Source: Hydractinia symbiolongicarpus (Eukaryota > Cnidaria > Hydrozoa > Anthoathecata > Hydractiniidae). From it: a stretch of DNA of 64,000 nt. Shown in pieces: positions 12,101 to 57,168 of this stretch (its first letter is position 1; every line of letters starts with the position of its first letter). The DNA lies in contig NC_079879.1 of NCBI RefSeq assembly GCF_029227915.1, positions 25,424,501 through 25,488,500 on the forward strand, written 5' to 3'. The notes beneath the pieces are model-generated. The model did no database searches. It was not told the origin of the DNA and saw only the letters and a program-made list of their open reading frames with translations. The translations under genes and the position numbers were made by a program.

Positions 12101-15100
12101 CCAAAATCCGCGAAAAGCAGCAAAAATAACACCCGCGAAACTTACTACTTTAGACTTATTATTAATTAATTAAAAGTTCGCTATAGTTGGTTTTGTAAGA
12201 GTCACTTTGTGTTATTAAATGTTTATCCTTCTTTTATTTAACCATAGTTCCTAAGCCTTTACCAAAGTGCTATCAACCAGCCGTCACTGGAAGATGTGAA
12301 GCGCACATCAAAAGTTGGTATTTTGATATCAAAACAAAACAATGCAAGGAATTCGTTTACGGCGGCTGTGATGGAAACGAGAACAGATTCGAAAACGAGT
12401 TATCTTGCTACAAAGCGTGTAGTAAGTACAGAACTTAAGTTACTTCTAGGATAAAGAGTAATTTATTTTGTATATCACTATCTCATCTCCAGAACTTCTT
12501 TTTTTCCTTTTGTTATGCGTTTCAATGCGGCGTCAGCCACATATCGAATAGCTCAAAGAAGGCAGGAAATGGAAATTATTCTTAGTTGCCCATGAAATAA
12601 CAAAGAAGAACAAAGATATTTCTGTGTGTTATACATATGTCTAGTACTCTACAAAACTAAATAAGTAACGACACTTTCTCTATGTTGGTTGATTTTTTCA
12701 GCCTATATTGTTTGCCAACAACCGAAAAAAGTGGGTCCATGCAAGGGACATCGCAGAAGATACTATTACAACAATAAAAGCCAGAAATGTGAATCGTTTA
12801 CTTGGGGAGGTTGCTTATCGAACGACAACAATTTCAATTCGTCAGCTCATTGTGTCTCGTACTGTATGAAAGGTGAGCTGGACAATAATCTTGATGTTTA
12901 TTAGAATAAATTCAAAACACACTTTAAAATATTTAGAACTGTAGGTAGCTATGATTTAAAAACAGTCCAAAGCAACCATGATGCATTGGAATAATAGTGT
13001 CCTGGGTATAAAATAAATAAGAAAAATTCTTTTTTAGCAGGAAGGTTGGAAAAGATGTTATCTGTTATTTAATTTATAATTTTAAGTGTTTTGACATCAC
13101 CATAGATACTCCTGGCGGCTGTCAATCAAGCCCATGTAAAAATGGCGGCACGTGTAGTGAGGCTGGTAGATTTGGGTTTAACTTTAAGTGCGCGTGCTCA
13201 AAGAAGTGGGTTGGAAAGACATGTACTTTGAACGCAGGTAATATTTTTCTTATTTTTCTTTTTCTAATTTTCGCAAGATGTAAAAACTAATATATACTTC
13301 AGAAGAGAATATGAGCGTCATGTATTTACGGTTGGTGATTTAACTTTTAGAGAAAGGAAAAGTGATCGTGAATTTCAGGAAAACGGATCCTAAGTCAAGC
13401 GTAAGTACTTTTGCATCGAATCTGCTGATTTCTTTTCTGTTTCTTCGACTGTAGTTACTTCATTCAAACAGTAATGAAAGAAATAGCTCTTAGTTAATAT
13501 TTGTTTTGGTAAACAAAAGTCTTGTATTTAAAATAACCCATTAATGCAACGTCCTTTGTTACACGATGCATTGTTTTTGAAACAAACACTTAAGGAACCT
13601 AACATGGCTTTTTGCACCTATTACCACGCCTAAATAAATGTGATTTATTAAAATAATCATAAATCATTTTTAGTCTCACTTCCAATCACGTGCCTTGTTT
13701 GCACGAGTGTAGCTTTTATATTTCCTGGTAATTGATAGGGTTTTGCGTAGTATGTAGAAGCTTTCACGCATGAAGAAGATAAAATATTCTTTCTAAGCAA
13801 TCACGTGAACGTTAAAGAAGCTAATTTAAATTCTCCTTGTTATGTTTAGATAAGCAAAAAAGCTCTGGCAAGAAGTATTGCGAACCGTTTCTCTGCGTAT
13901 TGCATGCTCAAATCGTGCTCATTCACTTCCAAAGAACATTCTAGAACGTAAGTTAATAAAAAAGAAAAGTAGTAATCATTTTTTCCAAACATAACATTAG
14001 CAATTACTCATTGAATTTCATCACATATTTTTTTAGACGCCGAACATCCGTTGCCATTCCTGTCTTTTTTGCGACAGACATTGTTTTTTATGAATACAAA
14101 GACATAAAAAATAAAGTTTCTGCTGAAATATTGATCTTAAGACCGAATTGGTTCGCAATGCCAATAGATGGTTACTTATCTCGCTATTCGGTTCAGGCTG
14201 GCTTCAAAGAATACGGAGAAGCTATTGCAACACCTCTTAAACTGAAGTATACTGGCACCTCTATCCCAAATTCTGCACCACAAACAAAGAAGAAGACGAG
14301 CAAAAAATCAACCATGAAAGTGTTGACCATACTTTTTATTGTCTTCATTTTGGTCGTGCTTATTGCTTCTTTGATCTGGTATATTAAAAAGAAGTAAGTC
14401 AATGCTATATGGGTGGCTGTATTCGCCGTAAATGCGAGAAAAATGGCAAAAATACATTTAAACGAAGACTCTAAGGCTTTAATCGTAAAATGTAGATAGA
14501 CTTAATAAGACAAACGCTATCGTTGCAGCATTAGTCTTATTAAGCTTAGTAAAAAATAATCTTTGTTGAAGTTTACATTGCTGTGGATCCAGTTTTTAAT
14601 GTCTAATTGATTTTTTTTAACAGGAAATCAAAACCACCACCGCCCAACAACGAACCTGCCAGCGCAAGAAGCAACTCTGGTGTTCATTGGTCGTTTGAAA
14701 ACGAACTTTATAACGATGTAGCTGCTTCAACTGTGTCGTTACCACCGAGATACAACGAGACCAACGATCTCCAAACAAACCCTACTTCTAATACAGCTGG
14801 TGCGACTGGTGGCGGAATTACTGACGAAAAGGCAAATTTGGGTAATGATTGGGTTAAATTCGACAGTGAGGAAAAACCACCAATCACGACGTTTGTAGAA
14901 GCACGACTCGCTGACCCATACAATATTGAAGACGTGCTTAGCGATCCGCCACCAGATTACAGCTCCCGGGCGGCAACTCCAGCTTTAAATCATCAAGAGG
15001 AATCATTAACCCGGTTAGGGGAATTACCACCTTACGCAAGTCAACCGAGCTTACAAGATCTACCCGGAGAGCAGCCGATTGTTATGGGCTTGAGTTTGCC

Positions 15101-15173
15101 AAGGTCCGAAAATGATTCAGAGACTGTTACTCAACTGAGACACAATGATGTATCAGGCAACTCAGATGCATAA
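3172..15173 (+). CDS. Type I membrane receptor: two YWTD propellers, WAP, Kunitz and EGF modules
   Basis: Seventeen exons can be joined in frame: 3172-3211, 4649-5072, 5416-5834, 6270-6598, 7439-8099, 8682-8990, 9147-9296, 10737-10865, 11057-11239, 11599-11739, 12248-12421, 12702-12872, 13106-13237, 13351-13400, 13850-13947, 14037-14393, 14624-15173 (4317 nt, 1438 aa). Exon 1 encodes a short hydrophobic signal sequence (MVVSLLILLMAQG). Residues ~40-294 form a first LDLR-type propeller (YWGD, YWTD, FWTDW, YWVD), followed by an EGF module and a second propeller (~335-620). Then come a Cys-rich exon, WAP (727-777), EGF (777-820), Kunitz (820-881), WAP (881-928), two Kunitz modules (928-1043), EGF (1043-1087), an unassigned region containing RTRR (1136-1139), a transmembrane helix (1232-1253) and a 185-residue tail with PPRY, PPDY and YNDV. 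Propeller-EGF-propeller recalls LRP5/6, but no LDLa repeats are seen. Ligand and pathway are unknown. A surface receptor that also carries protease-inhibitor modules is the best reading. Confidence 0.88.
4517..4591. mobile_element. Fold-back MITE with 9-bp target duplication (copy 2)
   Basis: Inverted ends CAACCTTGTTCCCAGGG and CCCTGGGACAAGGTTG surround a short core. The nine bases TACATAACC are repeated exactly on both sides (4508-4516 and 4592-4600). It lies in intron 1 of the receptor gene and belongs to the same family as copy 1. Confidence 0.8.
6080..6157. mobile_element. Fold-back MITE (copy 3), diverged target duplication
   Basis: Inverted ends of the CAATCTCGTCCC type. The flanks GTCTCTACG (6071-6079) and GTCTTTATG (6158-6166) match at 7 of 9 positions, fitting an older insertion of the same family. 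It lies in the intron between receptor exons 3 and 4. Confidence 0.7.
8160..8622. repeat. (TTCA)n tetranucleotide microsatellite
   Basis: About 450 bases of ATTC/TTCA repeats with interspersed variants (ATCC, TTGT, GATT). It fills most of the intron between receptor exons 5 and 6 and ends about 60 bases before the exon 6 acceptor. The open frame through it (His-Ser-Phe-Ile repeats) is an artefact of the repeat, not a gene. Confidence 0.95.
9297..10736. other. Receptor intron 7 with degraded repeat sequence
   Basis: A 1.44 kb intron between the first WAP exon and the second EGF exon. A stretch near 9600-9680 (GGACAGGCGAATCCGTG) resembles the Helitron-like termini at 43037-43186, in degraded form. 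No coding potential is recognised. Confidence 0.5.
10915..11020. repeat. Degenerate ~35-bp tandem repeat
   Basis: Three diverged copies of a unit containing GCGAGTTAGCGACAATG or a close variant follow one another in the intron between the second EGF exon and the first Kunitz exon. No function is apparent. Confidence 0.5.
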
Positions 15174-15661
15174 CTTGGATAACAGTGTATTCAACAAGGC
15201 TGCTTCTTACGTTTGATAGACAAGCTTTTTAAAAGTGGAAGGATTAATTTATTGCACGTGTTTTTATAAGAAACCAGTACTTGAAACCTGTCTGTATATT
15301 TTTACCTATTTAATTTATTTAGTATTAACATATAGTAACTATAAGAAGTTAAAGCGTTGTAGACGGCGCTGGCTGGAGTGTGCCATGAACGGCGTTTTGG
15401 TGTGAGTATGATTGAAAAATGTGTCATTTGCTACAATAACAGAAAAATATATTTGAGGTTGGGTAAAAAAGCAAAAGATATATTACTAGTCGCAAAGAAA
15501 GCTTAGCCGTTGTCCAGAAAACTTATTTACATATACTATAGATGACTTGATATAAGCTTTGTTTAGATTTTCTTCAGCAGGCAAATACTTTTTTTTAACC
15601 AATCAGATCTTCTAAAAAGAATTATTAGCCAATTGAATTGTTTTATTTTGCCTGCCAAAAA

Positions 15662-15667
15662 AATAAA
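15662..15667 (+). terminator. Candidate polyadenylation signal of the receptor gene
   Basis: This is the first AATAAA noticed after the receptor stop codon (15171-15173), about 490 bases downstream. The implied 3' untranslated region is AT-rich and has no other recognised element. Confidence 0.4.
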
Positions 15668-17006
15668 CACAAAAAAATTTATCAAGATAGCAAGTCATCT
15701 AGTCCTTTTATTTATTTGAAGAAAAAAAGAAAGATGTTAAAAAGTGACGAGTCGTCAAAAAAACGTTTTTAAGCTTTGGGATTAATTTTTTTTCGCTCGT
15801 TTCAATGGGGAACTTAAAATTAGGCAGGAGACCCAGTTTAGCTAAAATTCCAGTGAATTTTGATGAAAAAAAATAGGCTTACATGACATCCTCGTCACCA
15901 AGGTTAGTTGCGTGATGTAAAAGCAAGAACCCCTGGGGACGAGGTTGATAACATATTCGAATTAAAACTCCTGGGTAGAAAAACGTTTTTGTTGTTGTAC
16001 TTTTTGTTTATTACTCTTGTAAATAAATTTACTCACTATTTTATTACTATTAATTTGTTACAAGTCTTTCTTTTAGTATGAATAACATTGTGGTGAATTT
16101 CTGCACGACAAAAGGAATTTAAAATTCGTTTTAATGATTTAAAAATCAATCTCAATTTTGGGTTTTGAGGCCAATGGAGGATTTTTCATTCTCATCCCCA
16201 GAGCTCTTTAAGCTTCGAGGAGTATTTCAAAGAGATGCTATGTTAATCAAAGCAAATATTACAGGAAACCAATGTTCTTTTCCGTTACTTGCATAGATTT
16301 AAGAGGAACATTAAATTCTCCATGTTCATTATACTTTTTTGAACTGTAGTAGAATGTGTAGTAAGTACTAAAATACAACTATTTTTTGCAGTGCCCTTTC
16401 CGCTGGTTATTTATGATATCCAACGGAACCATGATAATTTCCTAACACTAAATATTATCACCGTAATGCAATACTTTGGTTCTACCAAAAATAAAATTGC
16501 TATATTAGCAACAAAATGTTGGAGAATTTAAAACAATCTTTATGTGGCGCCATTGAGATTTTCCAATGTACATATCAGCCACCATATTGTTTACCTATCA
16601 CAGCGGTGCTGCTTTTCCTGAAAAATTAGTATTTTGCAGAATAAAATGGTCACGGAACTGACGCTATGAAAGAGTGTACTCAGACGGAAGTAGAATTTTA
16701 TGTGACAAAAATTAACATTTTATGTCGCCATGCCCGCTAAAAAACAGGACTTTTACACAAGCGCTCACGACTCAATGCGATTTTTTGCCTTGGTTCATAT
16801 GACTTTGCACTAGACAGTCAGTTCACAGCTTCGTTTTTATATTACATTCTCCTAATAATAAAAAACTTCAAGGAAAAAAATTAACTTTTTTAGCTGCATG
16901 GATTACATTAAAATTTCTTTAGATTCATTAAAATAATATACAACATAAAGCTCATCCAGAGTTTCTTTATTTCCCTATATAGCTTAAAGTACTGTTCCAT
17001 CTTCTT
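15668..17006. other. Tail-to-tail intergenic region between receptor and TTC1
   Basis: Non-coding AT-rich sequence between two convergent genes. It contains one MITE copy (15887-15947) and a fragment resembling its end near 16190. Nothing else is recognised. Confidence 0.5.
15887..15947. mobile_element. Fold-back MITE (copy 4), degraded
   Basis: The right end reads CCCCTGGGGACGAGGTTG and matches copies 1-3; the left end (CATCCTCGTCACCAAGG) is diverged. No convincing 9-bp duplication remains. It lies in the 3' flank of the receptor gene. Confidence 0.6.
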
Positions 17007-17012
17007 TTTATT
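17007..17012 (-). terminator. Candidate polyadenylation signal of TTC1
   Basis: AATAAA on the minus strand, about 46 bases beyond the TTC1 stop codon (17058-17060), implying a very short 3' untranslated region. Confidence 0.5.
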
Positions 17013-17057
17013 GCTTCCGTGCTGTGCTCACAATGATACTTGGTCTGTCGATATGGG

Positions 17058-20000
17058 TCACTTTTGAAAGTTTATGGAGTATCCACCAGTATTGGGATCC
17101 TGCGTCATTTTGAAGTTATCTGTTGACAATCCAAACGGATTCAAGCACATGTTCCCAAGCTCTTTCAGTTTACCTGGAAAAAAAAAGCGCAATAATCACG
17201 CGAAATTAAATTTCTCGCAAAATTATGGATTCCAAATTTGCTTGGTAGCCTGTGTCACAACAAATAAAACATCGAGTTGTAACACTCTACTTACTAAACA
17301 TTTCTGCTTTAAGTTTCTCGTTTCTTTCGTTTATTTGTTCCGGAAGACGCTAAAAATATAAGGTTTTAAAAAAGGTTTAAAAAGATAAGGAAATGTTCAT
17401 GAAGGATAAAAGTTTTTTTAAAAACCTACACAAACTTACCAATGCTGCTTCACCTGCTTGTTGACAGGATTTGTCGTATGTTAATATTTCCTTATAATCT
17501 AAAAAACATCATGTTCTAATAGCGTATTTTCCTCTCAAAATTTGACAACAAACTATGGGGAGTCAAACACAAATACAAAACAAACAAACATGGGAAAAAT
17601 GCAACAGAAATAAATCAGTGTCAAACGAAATGAACATTCGCACGGTTCTATGTGAATTACGTAAAAATTCCCAGCTGTAAAAGTAATAGGCTCTTGACAA
17701 TCCAATTATTTAATATGGTCTGTTTTTATAAAACTAGTGACGGCAAAATGTTTTACAATAATTAACACAATGGAGTTGCGAAGAATGATGTAAAAAATCG
17801 TACCTTGCAAAGCATCCTCCAATCTGTCAACAGCTTCAAACATTTGTGCACGACGTAATCTCGCTTTTGTGTAGTATGAATCGTGCTCCAATGCTAAAAT
17901 CGTAAAAAAAGTCTGATGGAAAAAAACATCACTCAAACCAACCCTATTTGTATTCATTTATGCACAGAAAGAATAGCGTCACTTACTAACTTTTGCGTAA
18001 GATAAATAAATAATTATTTTGTTTACAGTGGAGACTCTCTAAAGACGACTGTTTTACAGGTCCTCAACCGGTTTCGAAATTTTATAACAGCTGAAGTCAA
18101 GGTTATAACCATTTTTTTAACAAGGCTCTTTTCAATGCATATGTAGACACAAGATTTATAATCAGAAACAAAATTAGGTAATGTAAAATACCCAAAAATT
18201 TAAACATAGGGGAAGTCAATTACAAAAAGCACAACACAGCATTTTACTACCAAGACATTACATTCTCTCCTGTGCCTAATCCTTAAAGGATGGGTCCAGC
18301 ACATATGCAGGCAAAACCAGGCAAAAACAACCCCATGAATGAACCGTCAAAATTCCTGAGGATAGGTCAGTATTGAAAGCAGTCATATATTGTTAACAAA
18401 CATGGTTTTCAGTTACCAATTCGCAGCTCAAGTTTCCAGCTGACAGTTTGTTGACTATAAAAAAGGTGTCTTTTTTAAAACAGACTGCCCTTTAGGGCCT
18501 CATAGTCCAAAGCATATTAATTTAAATTTTACCCCGTCATTTTTCTATCAAATCCTGGCTATTAATTTTTTAAAAGAGTTTTTAATTCCATAACTATTAA
18601 GTAACTATGGTCAACAAAAACAATTGTTACAATTGCTTGTAACTCCTAATTTCAACAGATAAAAAAGTGTAAAGATATTTCTTCCAAATCCCCAAACCAC
18701 AACTACTAAATGTTTATTAACTTGGAGCAAATCTTCCTACTTCTTTGGATACTCCAAACTCCTTCTAATAGGACCCACAACAAAAGTAACTAACATAAGA
18801 ATTCTTGAATATTTCTATTCATATTTTAAAGTTTTTTAGATTTGTCTCCAGGAAGTGATGAATATTAATGGTTTTTAAGGTAGCCTAGTCTTATTTCAAG
18901 ATTTTTAAGTTGCGACAGACATACAGATTAAAGTGTCAGTAATAATAACTGCTATCCCGTGAAATGAACATACATAAAAATGCTAGAACAAAAGTAAGTA
19001 AATAAATATCAGATTTTCAGGTTAATTCCGGACAAATGCTCACGCAGGACTCGACAAAATGTCTGCATATATATCGGGTGAGTGTTTTATCGAAGAGTCT
19101 GCCTTAGAGAGGGCTTTTTGCTAAAGTCTCTTTAAAAACTTTTCAGGAACAAAAAAAAAACTGTCTGTTTTAAAGAGACATCCATTTAATAAGGGTTTCA
19201 CTATTCTGTTTTTCACAAATAAGGAATGCAATGTTTTTGGACAGTTTTTTTCAATTTTTACATTCGAAAGAACTATTAATTTCTGTATAAGTAATCATGC
19301 ACATTATCTTCCCAAGTGCTGCAAAGATGATGGATCGAGTGGGACTTGAACCCACGACCTCTCGCTATATATTTATTAATTTGTACACAAATTAATATGA
19401 AATATATTTTAGTGAGTCCGAAATGGATGATATAACTCACCTAATGTGCAATCTTGTATTGCCATTTCCTTTTGTTCCTAAAAATAAATACTAACAAATA
19501 ATAATAAATAATAAACAATAACAGATAACAATAAATAATAAATAATAATAATAAATAATAAAAGATAGAATAAATAATAGATAACAGTTAGGTTGTTACA
19601 TTACTGAAAAGAAAAATATAATATGGGGTGAAAAGTAATTGGGAGTGATATTTTTAGCAGGCTGGGTGGTGTCTTTTAAATGTAATAATTATATACAGTG
19701 CAGAGACTGAATATACCCGAAATAAACCTGATGTATAGATAGACTAACAATCAAGAATTTTTTCCCCACATTCTCTGTTTTCTAGTTATTTTGCCTGGGT
19801 TAAGGGGCAGAAGCAGGAATAGAGGGAAGTGCGGAAAACATCCCTTTCTGACCACAACAATACTCACCAATTTTACATAGGAAGCAGCTCTATTTGAATA
19901 AAGAATTGCTAAGGTTTTTGCATATGATTTAGGGCACATATCAACACCTTTCGAGTAGAGAGTGATTGCTTTTTCAAAATCTAAACACAGAAAAAAATAT

Positions 20001-20682
20001 TCACACATAGTTCTTTCTTTGTGAACCTAGACATTTCTCCATATATAATAAATATAACACTTACTTGCTTCCATAAAAAGTTTATTTCCATTTTCTTTAA
20101 ATTCCAAAGCATCTTCGTGTTTTTGCTAAAAATAAAGGAAACATTTTAACCATAGAAGACATACTCTATATGCCTTTTTTCTTTATCTATTTACAAATGC
20201 TGTTTAAACAATGGTAATTCAATTTTTTTTAAAAAAAAAAATTCCGTTTTATTAGTGCTTAGACAACAAAGACTTTCTTCAGAAACATCAAATTCTATAA
20301 AAACACCATTGCTCTAAACCTAGGTTCAAGTGCAAGTTTTTGTTTCGCGGCAAACAACACAAAATTTAAGGAAAATTGGTATGCTTTATACCTTTTTAAC
20401 ATCTTCAGTTAAAATCTCCTCAACCTCTGTTTCATCAGTATTTTTCTTTCCACTGTAATTTTCATAATCTTTCTTTGTTTTCTTTGCATTCACATTTTTA
20501 TTTTCACAGGTCGTATTTACATTTTTATTTTCACAGGTCGTATTTAAATTTTTATTTTCACAGGTACTAGATGTCTTATTCTCTTCATCTTCAACATCTT
20601 CTATTTGAACTTTTTTTATATCTGGAAGCTCTGGTGAAGTACTGTGTTTATCTCCATCCTGCTGTTGTGTGTTACCTTCCAT
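17058..20682 (-). CDS. TTC1: Tetratricopeptide repeat protein 1 (TTC1) homologue
   Basis: Eight minus-strand exons join in frame: 20682-20392, 20125-20065, 19980-19868, 19477-19441, 17893-17804, 17498-17440, 17349-17295, 17173-17058 (822 nt, 273 aa). The N-terminal ~97 residues are acidic, polar and probably disordered. Exons 2-6 encode three TPR motifs (for example the stretch containing [13 protein letters not shown], and [20 protein letters not shown]). The C-terminus contains [16 protein letters not shown] and GGYSINF, the conserved TTC1 tail. Length is close to that of vertebrate TTC1 (about 290 aa). Family knowledge: TPR co-chaperone/adaptor, reported to bind HSP90 and G-alpha16. The N-terminus carries a short internal repeat (20491-20570). 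Identification is strong; function in this organism is inferred. Confidence 0.92.
19331..19365 (-). pseudogene. tRNA 3'-half fragment (T arm plus acceptor 3' strand)
   Basis: On the minus strand this reads AGGTC, then a T stem-loop GTGGG-TTCAAGT-CCCAC, then TCGATCCA. The B-box consensus GGTTCAAGTCC is intact. The sequence upstream on that strand is AT-rich with no D arm or anticodon arm, so this is a truncated tRNA or the tail of a tRNA-derived SINE. It lies in a TTC1 intron. Confidence 0.6.
19485..19580. repeat. AATAATA-type simple repeat
   Basis: A low-complexity run of ATAATAAATAAT units in the TTC1 intron upstream of exon 4. Confidence 0.8.
20491..20570 (-). repeat. 27-bp tandem repeat inside TTC1 exon 1
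   Basis: Three copies of a 27-bp unit (starting 20491, 20518 and 20545) encode the nine-residue repeat TCENKN(L/V)NT in the disordered N-terminus. The unit is a multiple of three, so copy number can change without breaking the frame. The third unit is diverged at its right end. Confidence 0.85.
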
Positions 20683-22846
20683 TTTGCATATTTTCTAGAT
20701 TGCATAATGTACACAAATGACATAAAAAGTAAAATGCTAACAAAAACAATTTCATCCTTAGTTCTACGAAAGTAAAAGAACATCCAACATCAGACTAAAT
20801 TTAGACCATTCTTATAACAATGTCATTTTTAAGGTTTTTATAAAAGAAGCACACAGATGAAAAAACTATGACACAATCAGGGAAAAAAACTCTGAAAGAT
20901 GGTATTCTTAAACAACTTTCATAACTATATCAAAAAGGCTTTTTTAAGATATTCTAGGTTTTAAGCCACATAAAAGCCACATCTTAAATTTTTCAATGTA
21001 TCTTAGACACACTGAATGTGACAAATTTTGTCCTCAAAAAAAAAACAGGCTTCAAAACTGAGCTATACTTACTAAACATTTGTCCTGTTGTTTTTGATTA
21101 ATAAAATGCTTGTTTCCTGTGATGAAGGCCTTGTTATAAAAAAACTGGTTTCATAGATTTATTAACTAGTGGGTGAGCCACAAATCAAAAAGTGTTACTT
21201 GGAACAGATGTTATCTCATTCCCTCCTGCTTAAGAGGCCAAAATTAAAAAAAAATAACTCAAAGTTTTAATGGCACTAATTTTTATTTCAAGGGTCATTT
21301 TTGCAGTAATTTACTTGTAAAAAGTTTTGCTGGATTTTACTTTTTGTGAATAACTTAAAAATGTCACTTATTTGTTGCTTGTTGACCTGGGCAAAACTAA
21401 ATTCACATGCTTGCTTGCTCAGTTAGGGAGGTGAGCAAATCAAATTAGGTAGCTATATACGTGTTTTTATAATCCCTGTTAGTTGTCTTCACATGTAATT
21501 CTGCACCCAATAAGTGATATATGGTTTTTCTGACAACAGCAATGCTGAAACAACACACTAAAAAAAACAATTGCTGTGAAATTTTAACACCTAATAACAA
21601 TAATTTGGTGTTGACAGCTTCTCAACCGTTGATACTCAGCTATTGAGGTTAGGAAAAGGTTTGTAATATTAAAGGAATTCAAGGAGATCAGAATATTGTG
21701 ATGTATAATAAAGGGAGCCATCACGGAAGAAATCTGGAGCGATTGAGCAAGATGGAGTGTTCTGGCACGAGTGACTAAAGCATCAATACACCTTTACGAT
21801 AATTCAGGAAAACTAACACTCCATCGCAGCTTTTTTAGTGATCAGAGGAGGTAAACATCACACTTTTATAAGAGTTTATTAATGAGAAAACACGTTTTTT
21901 CATGATAAACTTTCTTGCCGCACTTTGTTTTTAATGAAAAAAACACATAAGTTGTATCTTATTATTATTATTAACGTTTCCTGAAAATTTGAAAGAAATT
22001 GATACAACAGAAGTTAAAAAAATGGAGAAAAAACGCTTTCGTCTCTAACAAAATCTCATAAAAACACGATTTTTACCTCCTTTTTTTCCGATATTGTAAA
22101 ACGATGGAGAGCTGTAGGAACACATGTACAATTGAATTATCGTACAGGTGTATTGCATTGTAAGACAAAAACCATGTAGCTATGTGGAGTCCAATTTGAA
22201 GTCACCAACTAAGCAGAACTAAGTCCAGCATTTGTGCCAACTTATATCTTAAAATGCGAAATAACCATCCACTAACAATTGAGCAGTGTATGGAAAAAAG
22301 AGCATCTGTGCATTCAGTTGGTTGTGACGTTTTCCACAAATTGGCATATGATTATAATGTGGTATCAGTTCTGAATGGTGCAACGTTCATAAGAGCTGGT
22401 TAATCTATACTCTGAATGGTATTTCTTCAGACTACTATTTTTTAAACTAGCTATATCATCATAAAATAAAAACACAAGTTTTAGCCACAGGACAAAAACT
22501 TCTTTTTTTCCAGACTCACCTTTTTATTTTGATATTAATAAGCAACATGTTTTAAGACATTGATATTAAAAGATAAGTGGCAGGACTACTGATCAGGGGA
22601 AGAAAAAGATCCAGTAATGTCAGGAACGCGCCAGATGCAAGGACTTGAGATTGCGAAAATTAAAATTTTTCTGAGAATTTTCACACAGTTCAAGCTACCA
22701 TATTTAACTAGAATGTTCTCCACCGTGGACCAAAGTACAAATTTATGGGTACATTAGGGGAGTGATCGCAGGGGCTACGCGGGAAAGTAGTCTGGAAGCA
22801 CGTGTAAATGTTTTGATTTGAGTAATTTCATGAACAAGGAATTTCG
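20683..22846. other. Divergent intergenic region between TTC1 and MSH2
   Basis: About 2.2 kb separate the TTC1 start codon (minus strand) from the MSH2 start codon (plus strand), so both promoters lie here. No TATA box or defined regulatory motif can be assigned. An inverted-repeat element occupies about 21780-22157. Confidence 0.6.
21780..22157. mobile_element. Inverted-repeat element (candidate MITE)
   Basis: The left arm contains ATCAATACACCTTTACG..AATTC and ACTCCATCG; the right arm contains the reverse complements in order (CGATGGAG at ~22103, GAATTATCGTACAGGTGTAT at ~22133). The arms of about 80 bases enclose ~210 bases of AT-rich core. No protein is encoded. Family and exact ends are uncertain. 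Confidence 0.6.
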
Positions 22847-57168
<34,322 letters not shown>

